DNA from: Streptomyces sp. GESEQ-4
GTDB lineage: Bacteria > Actinomycetota > Actinomycetes > Streptomycetales > Streptomycetaceae
Assembly (NCBI RefSeq): GCF_017948455.1
Contig: NZ_JAFFSU010000003.1
Location: forward strand, 248,001-312,000
DNA: 64,000 nt
Direction: 5' to 3'
Shown here: positions 7,947-16,082 of the stretch, one piece after another
Numbering within the stretch: the stretch's first letter is position 1
How the letters are laid out: each line of letters opens with the position of its first letter
Program-made: the position numbers and the translations under genes
Notes under the pieces: model-generated
Database searches by the model: none
What the model saw: only the letters and a program-made list of their open reading frames with translations
What the model was told of the DNA's origin: nothing

Positions 7947-9847
7947 CAGCGTGCTCCCGGCAGGGCCGACGGGGGGCGCTCCTCGGTGAACCGGTATGCC
8001 TGGAGCCGGAACAGCCGCGCGTACTCGCCGTCCGCGCGCATCAGTTCGCCGTGCGAGCCCTGCTCGCTCACCCTGCCGCCCGACAGGACAACGATGTGGT
8101 CGGCGTGCCGCACGGTGGCGAAGCGGTGGGAGATCAGCACCGTGGTCACCCCGGGGCGGACGAACTCCTGGTAGAACCTGGCTTCGGCGCGCACGTCCAG
8201 ACTGGCGGTGGGCTCGTCGAGGACGAGGACCCCGGCGCCGTGCCGCAGCCGGAACAGGGCCCGGGCCAGCGCCAACCGTTGCCACTGCCCGCCGGACAGC
8301 TCGGTGCCGCCGGTCAGATGCCCGGCCAGCGGGGTGCCGAAGCCGCCGGGCAGCGCCTCCAGTACGTCCGCCACACCCGCTTCGGCCGCCGCGGTACGGA
8401 CCTCCCTCCGCGCCCCGGCGGCGTCCTTGCGGTGGACGGCGCCGTAGCCCACGTTGTCGAAGGCGTCGGCCTCGTACCGGTTGAAGTCCTGGAAGACGAC
8501 CGCGATCCGGGACCGCCAGAGCTCTGCCGGACAGTGCCCGAGCGGCGTGCCGTCCACGGTGATCCGGCCCTCGTCGGGCTCGTACAGCCGGGTGAGCAGC
8601 TTGATCAGCGTGGTCTTCCCGGCACCGTTGGCGCCGACGATCGCCGTGCACTTCCCGGCCTCGATCCTCAAGTCGAGGCCCTCGAAGACGCGCCGCTCCC
8701 GGCCGGGGTAGCCGAAGGAGACCTTGGAGAAGGCGATCTCCCGCCGGGGGGCGGGCGCCGGCGTCCGCGGCGTCTCCGGGGTGTCCGGCTGTGCCGGGTG
8801 ACGGGCCACGCCCTCCTCGAACGCGGTCAGCGCGTCATGGGCGTTCATCCCGAGGATCGTCTGCATGTCGGACTCCGGATAGAACTCACCGAGCCGGACG
8901 CCGATCAGCACGGCCTGTGTCGCCAGCGCCAGCCCGGTGAGCGTGGCCCCGCCCGCTCCGGCTGCCGCGACCGCCGCCAGCACCGCTGCCGTGATCACCA
9001 GGCCGACGACGGTGTACCGCAGATGGGGCCACAGCAGCAGCCGGCGGCGCTCCGCCCAGGCCGGTGCCATCCACTCCAGGGCCACCACCCGGTGCCGGTC
9101 GCGCAGCCAGCCGGCCAGCCCGAAGACCCGGATCTCCTTGCCCGCCGCGGCGCGCGTGGCCAGATCCCGCAGATAACGTTCTTCCCGCCGGCGCCCCACG
9201 AGTGACGACCAACTCGCCATGTGGCCCCGCAGGCCGCGGCGGAGCGAGCGGCGCATCGCCAGCACGGCAACGCAGACCGCGAGCCCGGCAAGCCAGGAGA
9301 AGCAGAACCCGATGACCCCCACGCAGCCCGCCAGCTGCACCCACCGCGCCAGCAGATGCAGCAGACCGGCGCACGCCTTCCCGGGGCTGTCCACGCCGGT
9401 CTCCAGCTCCCGCCGCGCCTCGCTGAGCCGCTCCAGCAGCCGGGGATCCTCCAGCGGACCGATGCCCGGTCCGCGCAGTGAGGCCGCGATGAGCCGGTCG
9501 AAGAGCGCCCCGTCCACCCGTCTTGCGACGAGCTCACCCAGCGCCCCCTGCAACGGGGCGAGCACCTGCTGCGCGGTGAACGCGGCGGACGCCACCACGA
9601 ACGCCGTCAGCACTCCCGACCACCGTGCCGAGCCGGTGCCCGCCGCCAGCGCGCCGGGCACCCGGCCCACCATCACACTGCTGCTGACCACGAACACCAC
9701 GGGCAGTACGCCCAGCAGCACGTCGCAGGCGATCGTCGACGCCACCGGACCGCGTCCGGCCGCGGGCAGCAGCCCGGCGGTCTGCCGCAGCCCGGTCCGC
9801 TGCGCGGGGGACGCCGCCCGGCCGGAGCCGGTCAGGCGTTGCCCCAT
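7946..9847 (-). CDS. ABC transporter, fused permease-ATPase (first half of a pair)
   Basis: A 633-residue fused exporter half: membrane domain (residues ~30-330) followed by an ATPase with Walker A GANGAGKTTLIKLL, signature LSGGQWQRLALARAL, Walker B VLVLDEPTASLD and H-loop LISHRFATV. I chose ATG 9847 because GGAGG lies five bases upstream; an in-frame ATG at 9862 is possible. It begins just after the nucleoside phosphorylase stop and ends in a one-base TGATG overlap with its partner. Both halves keep all canonical ATPase residues, so this looks like a pair with two competent sites rather than one degenerate site. Confidence 0.9.
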   Translation of the reverse strand: MGQRLTGSGRAASPAQRTGLRQTAGLLPAAGRGPVASTIACDVLLGVLPVVFVVSSSVMVGRVPGALAAGTGSARWSGVLTAFVVASAAFTAQQVLAPLQGALGELVARRVDGALFDRLIAASLRGPGIGPLEDPRLLERLSEARRELETGVDSPGKACAGLLHLLARWVQLAGCVGVIGFCFSWLAGLAVCVAVLAMRRSLRRGLRGHMASWSSLVGRRREERYLRDLATRAAAGKEIRVFGLAGWLRDRHRVVALEWMAPAWAERRRLLLWPHLRYTVVGLVITAAVLAAVAAAGAGGATLTGLALATQAVLIGVRLGEFYPESDMQTILGMNAHDALTAFEEGVARHPAQPDTPETPRTPAPAPRREIAFSKVSFGYPGRERRVFEGLDLRIEAGKCTAIVGANGAGKTTLIKLLTRLYEPDEGRITVDGTPLGHCPAELWRSRIAVVFQDFNRYEADAFDNVGYGAVHRKDAAGARREVRTAAAEAGVADVLEALPGGFGTPLAGHLTGGTELSGGQWQRLALARALFRLRHGAGVLVLDEPTASLDVRAEARFYQEFVRPGVTTVLISHRFATVRHADHIVVLSGGRVSEQGSHGELMRADGEYARLFRLQAYRFTEERPPSALPGAR

Positions 9848-9865
9848 CGGGCACCTCCGCACATC

Positions 9866-11224
9866 TCAGGCCGCTCCCGGCTCGAAGACCCGCTGTACGG
9901 TCGCCGGCGCGTCGACCGCCGTGTCACCGAGCCGGAACGCCGACTCCACCAGTGACCGGGCGGCGGCGATGTCACCGCCGTCGTAGCACAGCTCCGCCAG
10001 GACATCGCCCTGGTCGACGCGGTCCCCGACCCGGCGTCGCAGCAGCACACCGGCGCCGTGGTCCAGGGGCGCGTCGTACGTCAGCCGCCCCGCTCCGAGC
10101 AGCAGGCTCGCGTTGCCCACGGACCGGGGCTCGATCGCGGTGACCCAGCCGGATTCGGGCGCCGTGACCGTCAGCCGCCGCCCGGCGGACGGCAGCCGCT
10201 CCGCCTCCAGCGCGGCGGCGTCCGCCCCCTGCGCGACCGCCCACCGAACGAACGTCTCGTACGCCGTCCCCTCGTCGAGGACCCGGTCGATCCTGGCCAT
10301 GGCCTGCTTGTCGGTGAGCGCGGCGTCGACGCTCTGCAGCATCAGCCGGCAGACCGCCGCGCACAGGTCCCACAGTCCGGGGACGCGCTCCCCGCGGAGT
10401 ACGGCCAGAGCCTGGCGGATCTCCAGCGCGTTGCCCACCGCAGGCCCGAGCGGCTGGCTCATGTCGCTGAGCACGGCCCGCGCGTTCAGTCCGAACTCGG
10501 CGGCCAGGCCGAGCATCGTTCGGACCAGCTCGGTCGCACGGTCCTGTTCCCGGATCAGCGCTCCGGCGCCCGTCTTGACGTCGAGGACCAGCCCGTCGGC
10601 CCCCACGGCGGACTTCTTGCTGATAATGCTGGCCGCTATCAGCGGAATGCTCTCCACGGTGCCGGTGACATCGCGCAGCGCGTACGTGGCGCCGTCGCCC
10701 GGTGTCAGATCGGCACTCTGGCCGGTGAGGACCATGCCGACGGAGGTGAGCATCGGCACGATCTCCTCGATCGGGATCGTGGTCCGAAGCCCCTTGATCG
10801 ACTCCAGTTTGTCGAGCGTGCCCCCGGTGAAGCCGAGGGCCCGGCCGGTCATCTTCGCCACCGGGACCCCGCACGCCGCGACCACCGGCACCACGATCAG
10901 CGTGGTGGTGTCTCCCACGCCGCCCGTACTGTGCTTGTCCACGACCGGGCCGTCCACCCGGCTCAGGTCCAGTCGGCCGCCGCCGATGGTGTGGGCCCGC
11001 GTCAGGGCCACCAGTTCCGCCGTGGACAGCCCGCGGCAGGCGACCGTCGCGAGCCAGGCCGCCATCTGGTAATCCGGGATCCGGCCGTGGACATAGTCCG
11101 TGACGATGCCCTCGATCTCCCCGGAGTCCAGGACCGCTCCGGCGCGTTTGCGGGTGGTCGACCCGATGACCCGGGCGGATGCCCCGGTGTCGCCGAGGCC
11201 ACCGGTCGGCGGGACGGGACTCAT
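9866..11224 (-). CDS. Thymidine / pyrimidine-nucleoside phosphorylase
   Basis: This 452-residue protein matches the NP-II family (DeoA/Pdp). The phosphate-binding loop KHSTGGVGDTTTLI lies near residues 95-108, FTGGTLDKLESI is the thymidine-contacting region, and a C-terminal lobe is present (GDRVDQGDVLAEL). It cleaves pyrimidine nucleosides with phosphate to base plus (deoxy)ribose-1-phosphate, or runs in reverse. Its ATG overlaps the stop of the DegT aminotransferase (ATGA), so it belongs to the same operon. Streptomycetes normally keep a deoA copy next to other nucleoside-salvage genes. Its placement among an aminotransferase, a sugar oxidoreductase and exporters is unusual and hints at a role in a specialised pathway. 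Confidence 0.88.
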   Translation of the reverse strand: MSPVPPTGGLGDTGASARVIGSTTRKRAGAVLDSGEIEGIVTDYVHGRIPDYQMAAWLATVACRGLSTAELVALTRAHTIGGGRLDLSRVDGPVVDKHSTGGVGDTTTLIVVPVVAACGVPVAKMTGRALGFTGGTLDKLESIKGLRTTIPIEEIVPMLTSVGMVLTGQSADLTPGDGATYALRDVTGTVESIPLIAASIISKKSAVGADGLVLDVKTGAGALIREQDRATELVRTMLGLAAEFGLNARAVLSDMSQPLGPAVGNALEIRQALAVLRGERVPGLWDLCAAVCRLMLQSVDAALTDKQAMARIDRVLDEGTAYETFVRWAVAQGADAAALEAERLPSAGRRLTVTAPESGWVTAIEPRSVGNASLLLGAGRLTYDAPLDHGAGVLLRRRVGDRVDQGDVLAELCYDGGDIAAARSLVESAFRLGDTAVDAPATVQRVFEPGAA

Positions 11225-12498
11225 CCGGACTCCTTGCGCGCTCCGGACGCCAGATGGGCGGCGACCTTGCCGGCGACGGCCCGTACGGCGGCCAGATACC
11301 GCTCGTCCTCCTCCTCGAAGCCCGCCGGCGCACAGGGAACCGAGATCTTGAAGGTGCGTGCCGCGAGGCGCTCGGCCACCGGGAACTCCGTCCGCACACA
11401 GGCCCGGTCGTACGTGGTCACCGGCGACATCGGATGCCGGAACAGATGCAGCGTGTGCAGCGGCGACGTCGCCTTCGGGATGTCGACGTCGTCCAGCCCC
11501 TCGGCGTTGCACGCCGCCACCAGCCGGTCGCGGCCGCCCGGAACCCGGTCCGGATCGACGTCGAAGAGCAGCGCGTAGTGGGCCGAGGTCCGCTCCGGCG
11601 TCGACAGCGTCAGCGGCGTGACCCCCTCGATCCGCGTGAAAAGCCCCGCGATCTCCTCCGCGAACGCCTGCTTTCCCTTGATCCAGGACGGCAGTTCGGC
11701 GATCTGGCCCACGGCGAAGGCGACGCCCAGCGGATGCGCCCGGTACTTCAGGCCCAGACCGGTCACGGAGTACGGATAGAGCGGCCCCTGGGGGTCCATC
11801 TCCTGCATCGCCCGTTTGTTGAAGTGCCCCAGCAGCTGCGCCCGGTCGTACACCGCCCGGCTGCGGGTGGCCAGTACGCCGCCCTCGCCGGCGGCGACGA
11901 GCTTCTGGGTCTGCAGACTCCAGGCCGCGGCCGCGCCGAAGGTGCCCACCGGGCGCCCGCGGTAGGTCGCGCCGTGCGCGTGGGAGCAGTCCTCGACCAG
12001 CGCCAGCCCGTGCTCCTCGGCGAAGGCCACAATGGCGTCCATGTCACACGGCAGACCCCACATGTGCGTGATGACGACCGCTTTCGTGCGCTCGGTCACC
12101 AGCCCCGCCGCAGCCTCTGGGTCGAACGAGCCGTCGGGCCGGCAGTCGGCCAGCACCGGCAGCGCGCCCAGCTGGAACAACGGCGCGGAGGTGGCGAAGA
12201 AGGTGTACGACGGGCAGAGAACCTCGTCGCCGGGGCCGAGACCGATGCCGTAGAACGCCGAATGCAGCGCGGCGGTACCGGAGTTGGTCACCAGACTGTA
12301 CGGAAGGTCATGAGCGGCCGACCAGGCGTCCTCGAACTCCGCCACCACACCGGAGCGGTCGTACAGCGACAGCCTGCCGCTCTCCAACTGCTTCAGAACG
12401 CGCTCAGACCACTCCGATCGCCGCTTCGGCCATGGATACGCCGTCGGTCGGCTCAGTACCGGCTGTCCCCCGTCGATGGCCAGATCCGAAACGGGCAT
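11221..12498 (-). CDS. DegT/DnrJ/EryC1/StrS family PLP aminotransferase
   Basis: From ATG 12498 (GAGGAG about eight bases upstream) the protein is 425 residues. Family signatures include TNSGTAALHSAFYGIG, GDEVLCPSYTFFAT, ALVEDCSHAHGATY (Asp binding the PLP ring nitrogen) and SLQTQKLVAAGEGG (the Lys forming the Schiff base). The family aminates keto-sugars, keto-cyclitols or makes AHBA. The neighbouring Gfo/Idh/MocA dehydrogenase would supply a keto group, a pairing well known for aminosugar and aminocyclitol biosynthesis. The start lies inside the 3' end of that dehydrogenase gene (95-nt overlap), and the stop overlaps the phosphorylase start, so translation is coupled on both sides. Confidence 0.9.
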   Translation of the reverse strand: MPVSDLAIDGGQPVLSRPTAYPWPKRRSEWSERVLKQLESGRLSLYDRSGVVAEFEDAWSAAHDLPYSLVTNSGTAALHSAFYGIGLGPGDEVLCPSYTFFATSAPLFQLGALPVLADCRPDGSFDPEAAAGLVTERTKAVVITHMWGLPCDMDAIVAFAEEHGLALVEDCSHAHGATYRGRPVGTFGAAAAWSLQTQKLVAAGEGGVLATRSRAVYDRAQLLGHFNKRAMQEMDPQGPLYPYSVTGLGLKYRAHPLGVAFAVGQIAELPSWIKGKQAFAEEIAGLFTRIEGVTPLTLSTPERTSAHYALLFDVDPDRVPGGRDRLVAACNAEGLDDVDIPKATSPLHTLHLFRHPMSPVTTYDRACVRTEFPVAERLAARTFKISVPCAPAGFEEEDERYLAAVRAVAGKVAAHLASGARKESG

Positions 12499-13528
12499 CC
12501 TGGGTCTCCTCGTGCAGCGGTCGTACAGAGGTCTGTCGGGAAATGGAGCGGTAGAGCGACTCGATGGTGGCGGTGACGCGTACACCGTCCTGCACCTCGC
12601 GTTCGGTGACGTCCGGGTCGGCGAGATGGTCCAGCGTGTTCACCAGCACGCCGGACGCCGAATCCCAGGAACGTTCGCCGGCCACCCGCTCGACCGGACG
12701 GTTCGAGCGATCGAACCGCTCGAGACGGTCCCGGGTGAGCTCGATGTGCCCGCCGGAACCGTAGACGCGTATCAACTCGCTCTTCTCGGACTCACAGAGC
12801 GACAGGCGGAGCACTCCGGTGACACCGTTCGGATAGGTCAGTGTCGACAGTGTGGTTTCTTCGACGTCGTAGGCGGCGTCCGGATTCAGCTTGGGCGCCG
12901 CACTCGCGTAGACGAGTGACGGCATTCCGAAGAACCAGTGGAGCAGATCGATAATGTGGTAGCCCATGTCGATGATGGCCCCGCCGCCGGAGGTTCTCGT
13001 CTCGGCCCGCCAGCCCGCCTGGTAGGCATCGGTACTGAGCTGGTAGGTGGCGTCGAAGTGCCTGATGGCACCGATCCGCCCCAGCGCGTCCTTCGCCCGC
13101 AGGTACAGCGGGTGATGGCGCCGCTGGACACAGAGCCTCAGGTGGCCGTCGTGTTCCCGGACGGCCGCGGCGATGTCGTGGGCCTCCGCCGGCGACAGCG
13201 CGAAGGGTTTCTCCTTCAGCACGGGGATGCCGCGGCGGCACAGCTCCAGAGCGATGTCGTGGTGGGTGTGGTGTGGCGTGGCGACGATGACGAGGCCGGG
13301 GTCCACGGCGTCCAGCAGGGATGCGTGATCGGGGAAGAACCGCGGACGGGGGACGTGTCCGTTCCTGGCGAGTGCCAGGATCAGACGCGCTTCCGCTGCC
13401 GGGTCCACATCGCATGCCGCGACCAGCTCGATGCGCGACGACAGGCCGACGAGGGCGGGTACGTAGTCGTCCAGGGTCCTGCGGCCGACACCGATGACCG
13501 CACAGCGAATGACAGGTAAGTCAGGCAA
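12404..13528 (-). CDS. Gfo/Idh/MocA family NAD(P)-dependent oxidoreductase
   Basis: A 374-residue protein with an N-terminal Rossmann fold (VIGVGRRTLDDYVPAL) and the family's EKP motif (VLKEKPFALSPAEAHD, near residue 105), followed by GGGAIIDMGYHIIDLLHWFFG, which contains the usual catalytic-domain Asp/His. Members oxidise or reduce sugar and cyclitol hydroxyls. It heads the operon with the DegT aminotransferase. Its 3' end runs 95 nt into that gene, and its last ~40 residues (from SVRPLHEETQD) look unlike a family C-terminus. A lost stop codon or a small frameshift is plausible, with the functional protein ending near residue 330. Confidence 0.86.
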   Translation of the reverse strand: MPDLPVIRCAVIGVGRRTLDDYVPALVGLSSRIELVAACDVDPAAEARLILALARNGHVPRPRFFPDHASLLDAVDPGLVIVATPHHTHHDIALELCRRGIPVLKEKPFALSPAEAHDIAAAVREHDGHLRLCVQRRHHPLYLRAKDALGRIGAIRHFDATYQLSTDAYQAGWRAETRTSGGGAIIDMGYHIIDLLHWFFGMPSLVYASAAPKLNPDAAYDVEETTLSTLTYPNGVTGVLRLSLCESEKSELIRVYGSGGHIELTRDRLERFDRSNRPVERVAGERSWDSASGVLVNTLDHLADPDVTEREVQDGVRVTATIESLYRSISRQTSVRPLHEETQDARFGSGHRRGTAGTEPTDGVSMAEAAIGVV

Positions 13529-13805
13529 GTTGACCGACCCTTTCCAGCGGCTCCTACGGATTTACGGGGACTCTCAAACCGGTGAGCCGGAGAGGACGGG
13601 GCGGTCGGGCCCTGGCCCGCTTCGGTCAGCCGGAGGCGGCGACGGTGGAGAGGACGGCGATGCTGTCGTGGAGACGGGCGGCCTCCTTCCTCGCCGATCC
13701 GGTGGGAGAGGAGAAGGCCGGAGAGGCCGGGCTCGTCGCCGAACGCCCTGACGGGGGCGCCCGATGTCCGGCCCACCCGGGCCCGCCCCTCCTCGTGGGC
13801 CGCCC

Positions 13806-13934
13806 TCACGGCCGCATGACGGTGGCAGTGGCCTCCGGTTCGTCCGCACGCGCGACCGGCATCGTCACCGTGGTGCGGATGGCTGACGAAGGCCGGTCCC
13901 GGGCGCTTTTCGCCGTGTGCGTGACCTGGGTCAT
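13806..13934 (-). CDS. Possible 42-residue small ORF, function unknown
   Basis: The ATG at 13934 is preceded by GAGAAGGGAAC about five bases upstream, a reasonable ribosome binding site. The frame encodes 42 residues (begins MTQVTHTAKSARDR, ends TATVMRP) rich in Thr, Ala and Arg. Its TGA overlaps a GTG that opens a longer frame toward the oxidoreductase gene. I cannot assign a family. It could be a leader peptide, a gene remnant or chance. The only positive signs are the spacing of the binding site and the position upstream of the oxidoreductase operon on the same strand. Confidence 0.2.
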   Translation of the reverse strand: MTQVTHTAKSARDRPSSAIRTTVTMPVARADEPEATATVMRP

Positions 13935-14268
13935 CACTGGTTCCCTTCTCACGGAACGGTGTCGCGTACATCTCGTGCGTGAGTGAACTCATGCCGGGCA
14001 GGCGGCAGCCGCACCGCGTCCGGTCCGTCACGGCGGTCACCGGGTGGAGGTGCAGGTGAGTGCGAGACGGCAGGAGCAGCCGTGCGCCGATGGCACGGGC
14101 ATACCCGGCCCCGAGGCGAACTGCGCCATCGGCCGGTCCGGTGCCGACGCGTCAGGGTGACGGTCAGGGACAACGGGCGGACGCGCCTCTGAGGCGTGGC
14201 ATCGCTCGGGTGACAACCGGCGTCAGGGGAGACCGGGTCCGTGCCCGGTGTGTACGGAAACCCACGGT

Positions 14269-14280
14269 AAGGAGGTGATC
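14269..14280 (+). promoter_or_regulatory. Near-perfect Shine-Dalgarno sequence
   Basis: AAGGAGGTGATC is complementary over its full 12 bases to the 3' end of 16S rRNA, far more than any other ribosome binding site in the window. The core GGAGG is eight bases before ATG 14284. Such extended complementarity is usually found before highly translated small proteins and is the main reason for calling the short gene that follows. Confidence 0.6.
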
Positions 14281-14283
14281 GGG

Positions 14284-14622
14284 ATGTTCTGGTACGGCCA
14301 TCACAGCGCTCAATTCCCCGTAGACAACACCAGGGCGGCGATACGTCAGTACGCCGACCTCGATACGGACGCAGAACATGCTGCTCCCCGCCATCTCCGG
14401 CCCGGAAGCGCTCCCATGAGCCTGACATGGTCATGTTTCCGCGTCAACAGATCATGGGCAAACCTCTGCCCGGCCACCCCGGTGGGCGAAGCCCTCGAAT
14501 CCGGAACATCCCCGGTCGGAGACCTTCGCACGGCACCCCGCAAATATCGGCGGAGCGCGACGAGAGACTGCGGCCCGCCAGGGCACCGACTTCCCGGAAC
14601 AGTCCTTTCAGCGCAGATGTGA
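14284..14622 (+). CDS. Small protein of unknown function with a very strong ribosome binding site
   Basis: The open frame from ATG 14284 encodes 112 residues beginning MFWYGHHSAQFPVDNTRA. The first ~40 residues (through HAAPRHLRP) are acidic and mixed in composition. The rest is Arg/Pro-rich and lies antisense to a phosphatase remnant, so the natural gene may once have ended near residue 45-60 and been extended by a deletion. Codon use (CAA, ATA, CGT, GTA) is less GC-biased than in neighbours. I recognise no family. A short aromatic N-terminus behind such a strong binding site could mark a peptide precursor or a small regulator, but nothing proves this. Confidence 0.35.
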   Translation: MFWYGHHSAQFPVDNTRAAIRQYADLDTDAEHAAPRHLRPGSAPMSLTWSCFRVNRSWANLCPATPVGEALESGTSPVGDLRTAPRKYRRSATRDCGPPGHRLPGTVLSAQM

Positions 14623-14880
14623 TGTGTCGTCCGAAACGCGCTTGGACGCCCTCGCTCCGGTGTAGAGACGCCTGAGAAGCACACCGGGGCCAGCTCCATG
14701 GCAAACAGAGGCTCCGAGCCTGTGTCACACCTTGATCGGCGTGACGTGGCTGACGGCAAGGATCGTCCGACCTTGGTACCGGGAGAGCAGGTCGTCGCTG
14801 ACCTGGGCCGTCCGCCGTGCCATGCCGGCGAAACTCTCTGCGCTCCCGGTGGACGCCGTCCGGGTCGACGCGTATCACGA
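14608..14880 (-). pseudogene. Histidine phosphatase (RNase H/CobC-type) C-terminal remnant
   Basis: Reading the minus strand, one frame gives GSAESFAGMARRTAQVSDD and then GRTILAVSHVTPIKV. This matches the end of a histidine-phosphatase domain, with the catalytic His in SHVTPIK. After an in-frame stop the other frame gives SEPLFAMELAPVCFSGV, and returning to the first frame gives DDTSHLR and a stop at 14608. The order ESF, SHVTPIK, ELAPxSxSxV, NDTSHLR is that of the C-terminal phosphatase half of actinobacterial bifunctional RNase H/acid phosphatases. Two frameshifts and the missing N-terminal part mark a dead gene. Its 5' side is joined to a glycosyltransferase fragment. Confidence 0.65.
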
Positions 14881-14884
14881 CCAC

Positions 14885-15121
14885 GCAGCCCGGTCCTCGG
14901 GGAACCGGTGCGACGACCGGGCCGGCGAGACGGCCGTCGGCCGTGACGTGATCGAGGAGGGAGCCCTCGACGTAGTCGTACCCGTGGCGCTCGCAGTATG
15001 CGACGACCTCGGTCGGCGGCCGGTTGTGGACGTGGAACTCGTCCAGATCGGCGATGCCCCACCAGTCGTCGGGGCGGGTGGCCATCACCTTCCGGACGAG
15101 CGCGGCGCAACGCCTCTTCAA
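14885..15121 (-). pseudogene. Fragment of a second DLDEF glycosyltransferase
   Basis: The minus-strand frame encodes ALVRKVMATRPDDWWG followed by IADLDEFHVHNR and TADGRLAGP. This aligns without gaps to the middle of the intact glycosyltransferase at 4255-5154, about 42 of 64 residues identical by eye. Similarity stops abruptly after LAGP, where the sequence runs into the histidine-phosphatase remnant. The N-terminal third of the family is also missing. It is therefore an internal fragment, left by deletions on both sides. Its presence 10 kb from the intact copy suggests a local duplication or a once larger cluster. Confidence 0.7.
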
Positions 15122-15208
15122 GCGCTCGGTACTCGGCCAACGGCATGACGGAATTTCCGAAGTAGTCGCGTCCCACCTCCAGGTATGGGTGAGAGACCGG
15201 CGGTGGAA

Positions 15209-15705
15209 CTAGGCGCTGAACCGCCCAGTGTTGGCCGGAGACTCTAGATCTTGGTTGTGACCTGGGGTTCTTTGGCTGTCAGGTAGGTGTGCGCAGGCAA
15301 CCAGCCCTTCACCCCCTTCATGCCTCGTTTCGCTGCCGCACGCCGGATGCATCGTCGGCCGACGCATCAGGAGGGCAGCGACGACCGCGAGGACAGCTGC
15401 GGCTGCCGAGAGAAGGAAGACCTGGGCTGTCGCGTCGCCGTAGGCGACGCGCACGATCTCGCGCACCACACCCGGTTGCTGACGAGTGTCGGCGACAGCG
15501 CTACCTGTGCAGGGCAGGCCGGCTGCGGCGAGGCCGCGCGTCATCTGATCCTGGACCTGCCGTGCCAGTACCGCGCCGAGCACGGAGACACCGTTCGTGC
15601 CGCCCATTGAACGGAAGAAGGACACCGTCGAACTTGCCGTCCCCCACGTCTCTCAGCGGCACGGTGTTCTGCACGCTAAAACCCGGTTCTTGGAGCTTGT
15701 CGGTC
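15209..15705 (-). pseudogene. DHA2/EmrB-type MFS exporter, C-terminal remnant
   Basis: The minus strand encodes SVQNTVPLRDVG in one frame. After a shift it encodes SFFRSMGGTNGVSVLGAVLA with further MFS text to a final hydrophobic helix (VFLLSAAAAVLAVVAALLM). This order is characteristic of the last third of 14-helix drug-proton antiporters. The first two thirds are absent and the join carries a frameshift, so the gene is dead. The upstream boundary near 15705 is approximate. An intact relative of the same family lies at 47019-48545. Confidence 0.72.
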
Positions 15706-15751
15706 AGAACCCTGATTCGGGACCGCAGGGGCGGTCCTGCTGGCTCCGCCC

Positions 15752-15873
15752 GTGTCCACACCGCCCGGGCCCTTCGCACTGGAAGAGCCCGAGGTCGACC
15801 TGTACCGCATGGCCCAGGAGATCACCGCTGAACTGGGCGCCGCCCTGGCCGAGTTCGCAGCGGAGGAAGCCCG
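15752..15873 (+). pseudogene. Unidentified protein C-terminal fragment
   Basis: The plus strand encodes PGPFALEEPEVDLYRMAQEI followed by a regular Ala/Glu-rich helix (TAELGAALAEFAAEEA). This reads like real protein sequence with good codon bias. It then collides with the antisense monooxygenase remnant near 15862-15873, after which the frame degenerates. No start codon with a binding site and no recognisable family are visible. I record it as the piece of an unknown gene cut by a deletion joint. Confidence 0.35.
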
Positions 15874-16009
15874 GCTGCGTCGACATGATCCGGGCGTTCT
15901 CCTGGTACACCTCGGCGAAGTAGTCGGCCTCGTCCGCGGGCACGGTGTAGCTCTTGATGACAGTGACCGGGCCGGCGACGCCGGTCTTCGAATCCAGGGA
16001 ATGACTCAT
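15862..16009 (-). pseudogene. Antibiotic biosynthesis monooxygenase (ABM) N-terminal fragment
   Basis: From ATG 16009 the minus strand encodes MSHSLDSKTGVAGPVTVIKS, then YTVPADEADYFAEVYQE and TQPGFLR. This is the beginning of an ABM-fold protein (ferredoxin-like small monooxygenases that act on aromatic polyketides, and relatives). The expected second half of the ~100-residue domain is missing. After PGFLR the sequence becomes the antisense of the plus-strand fragment at 15752-15873. The joint thus marks a deletion or inversion that killed the gene. Confidence 0.65.
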
Positions 16010-16082
16010 GCCACCCTGCCCGGCGACGAGTCGACGGTGTGACGAGCCGCCGGGCCTTTTTGCCGGTCTTGGCGAATGACCA

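Larger units (their letters stand above)
13529..14283. other. Intergenic stretch with no convincing gene
   Basis: This 755-bp stretch between the oxidoreductase operon and the small ORF at 14284 holds no ORF with recognisable family features. Frames on both strands are interrupted or of poor codon quality. On the minus strand a piece ending in KEAARLHDSIAVLSTVAASG (about 13630-13690) looks like a protein C-terminus in a frame that is not continuous with anything upstream. That suggests eroded coding sequence. A possible 42-codon minus-strand ORF is listed separately. Confidence 0.5.

Noticed and set aside
13529..16082. An insertion sequence or integrase responsible for the pseudogene patch
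   Set aside because: No transposase, integrase, terminal inverted repeats or tRNA-like attachment site could be found on either strand.
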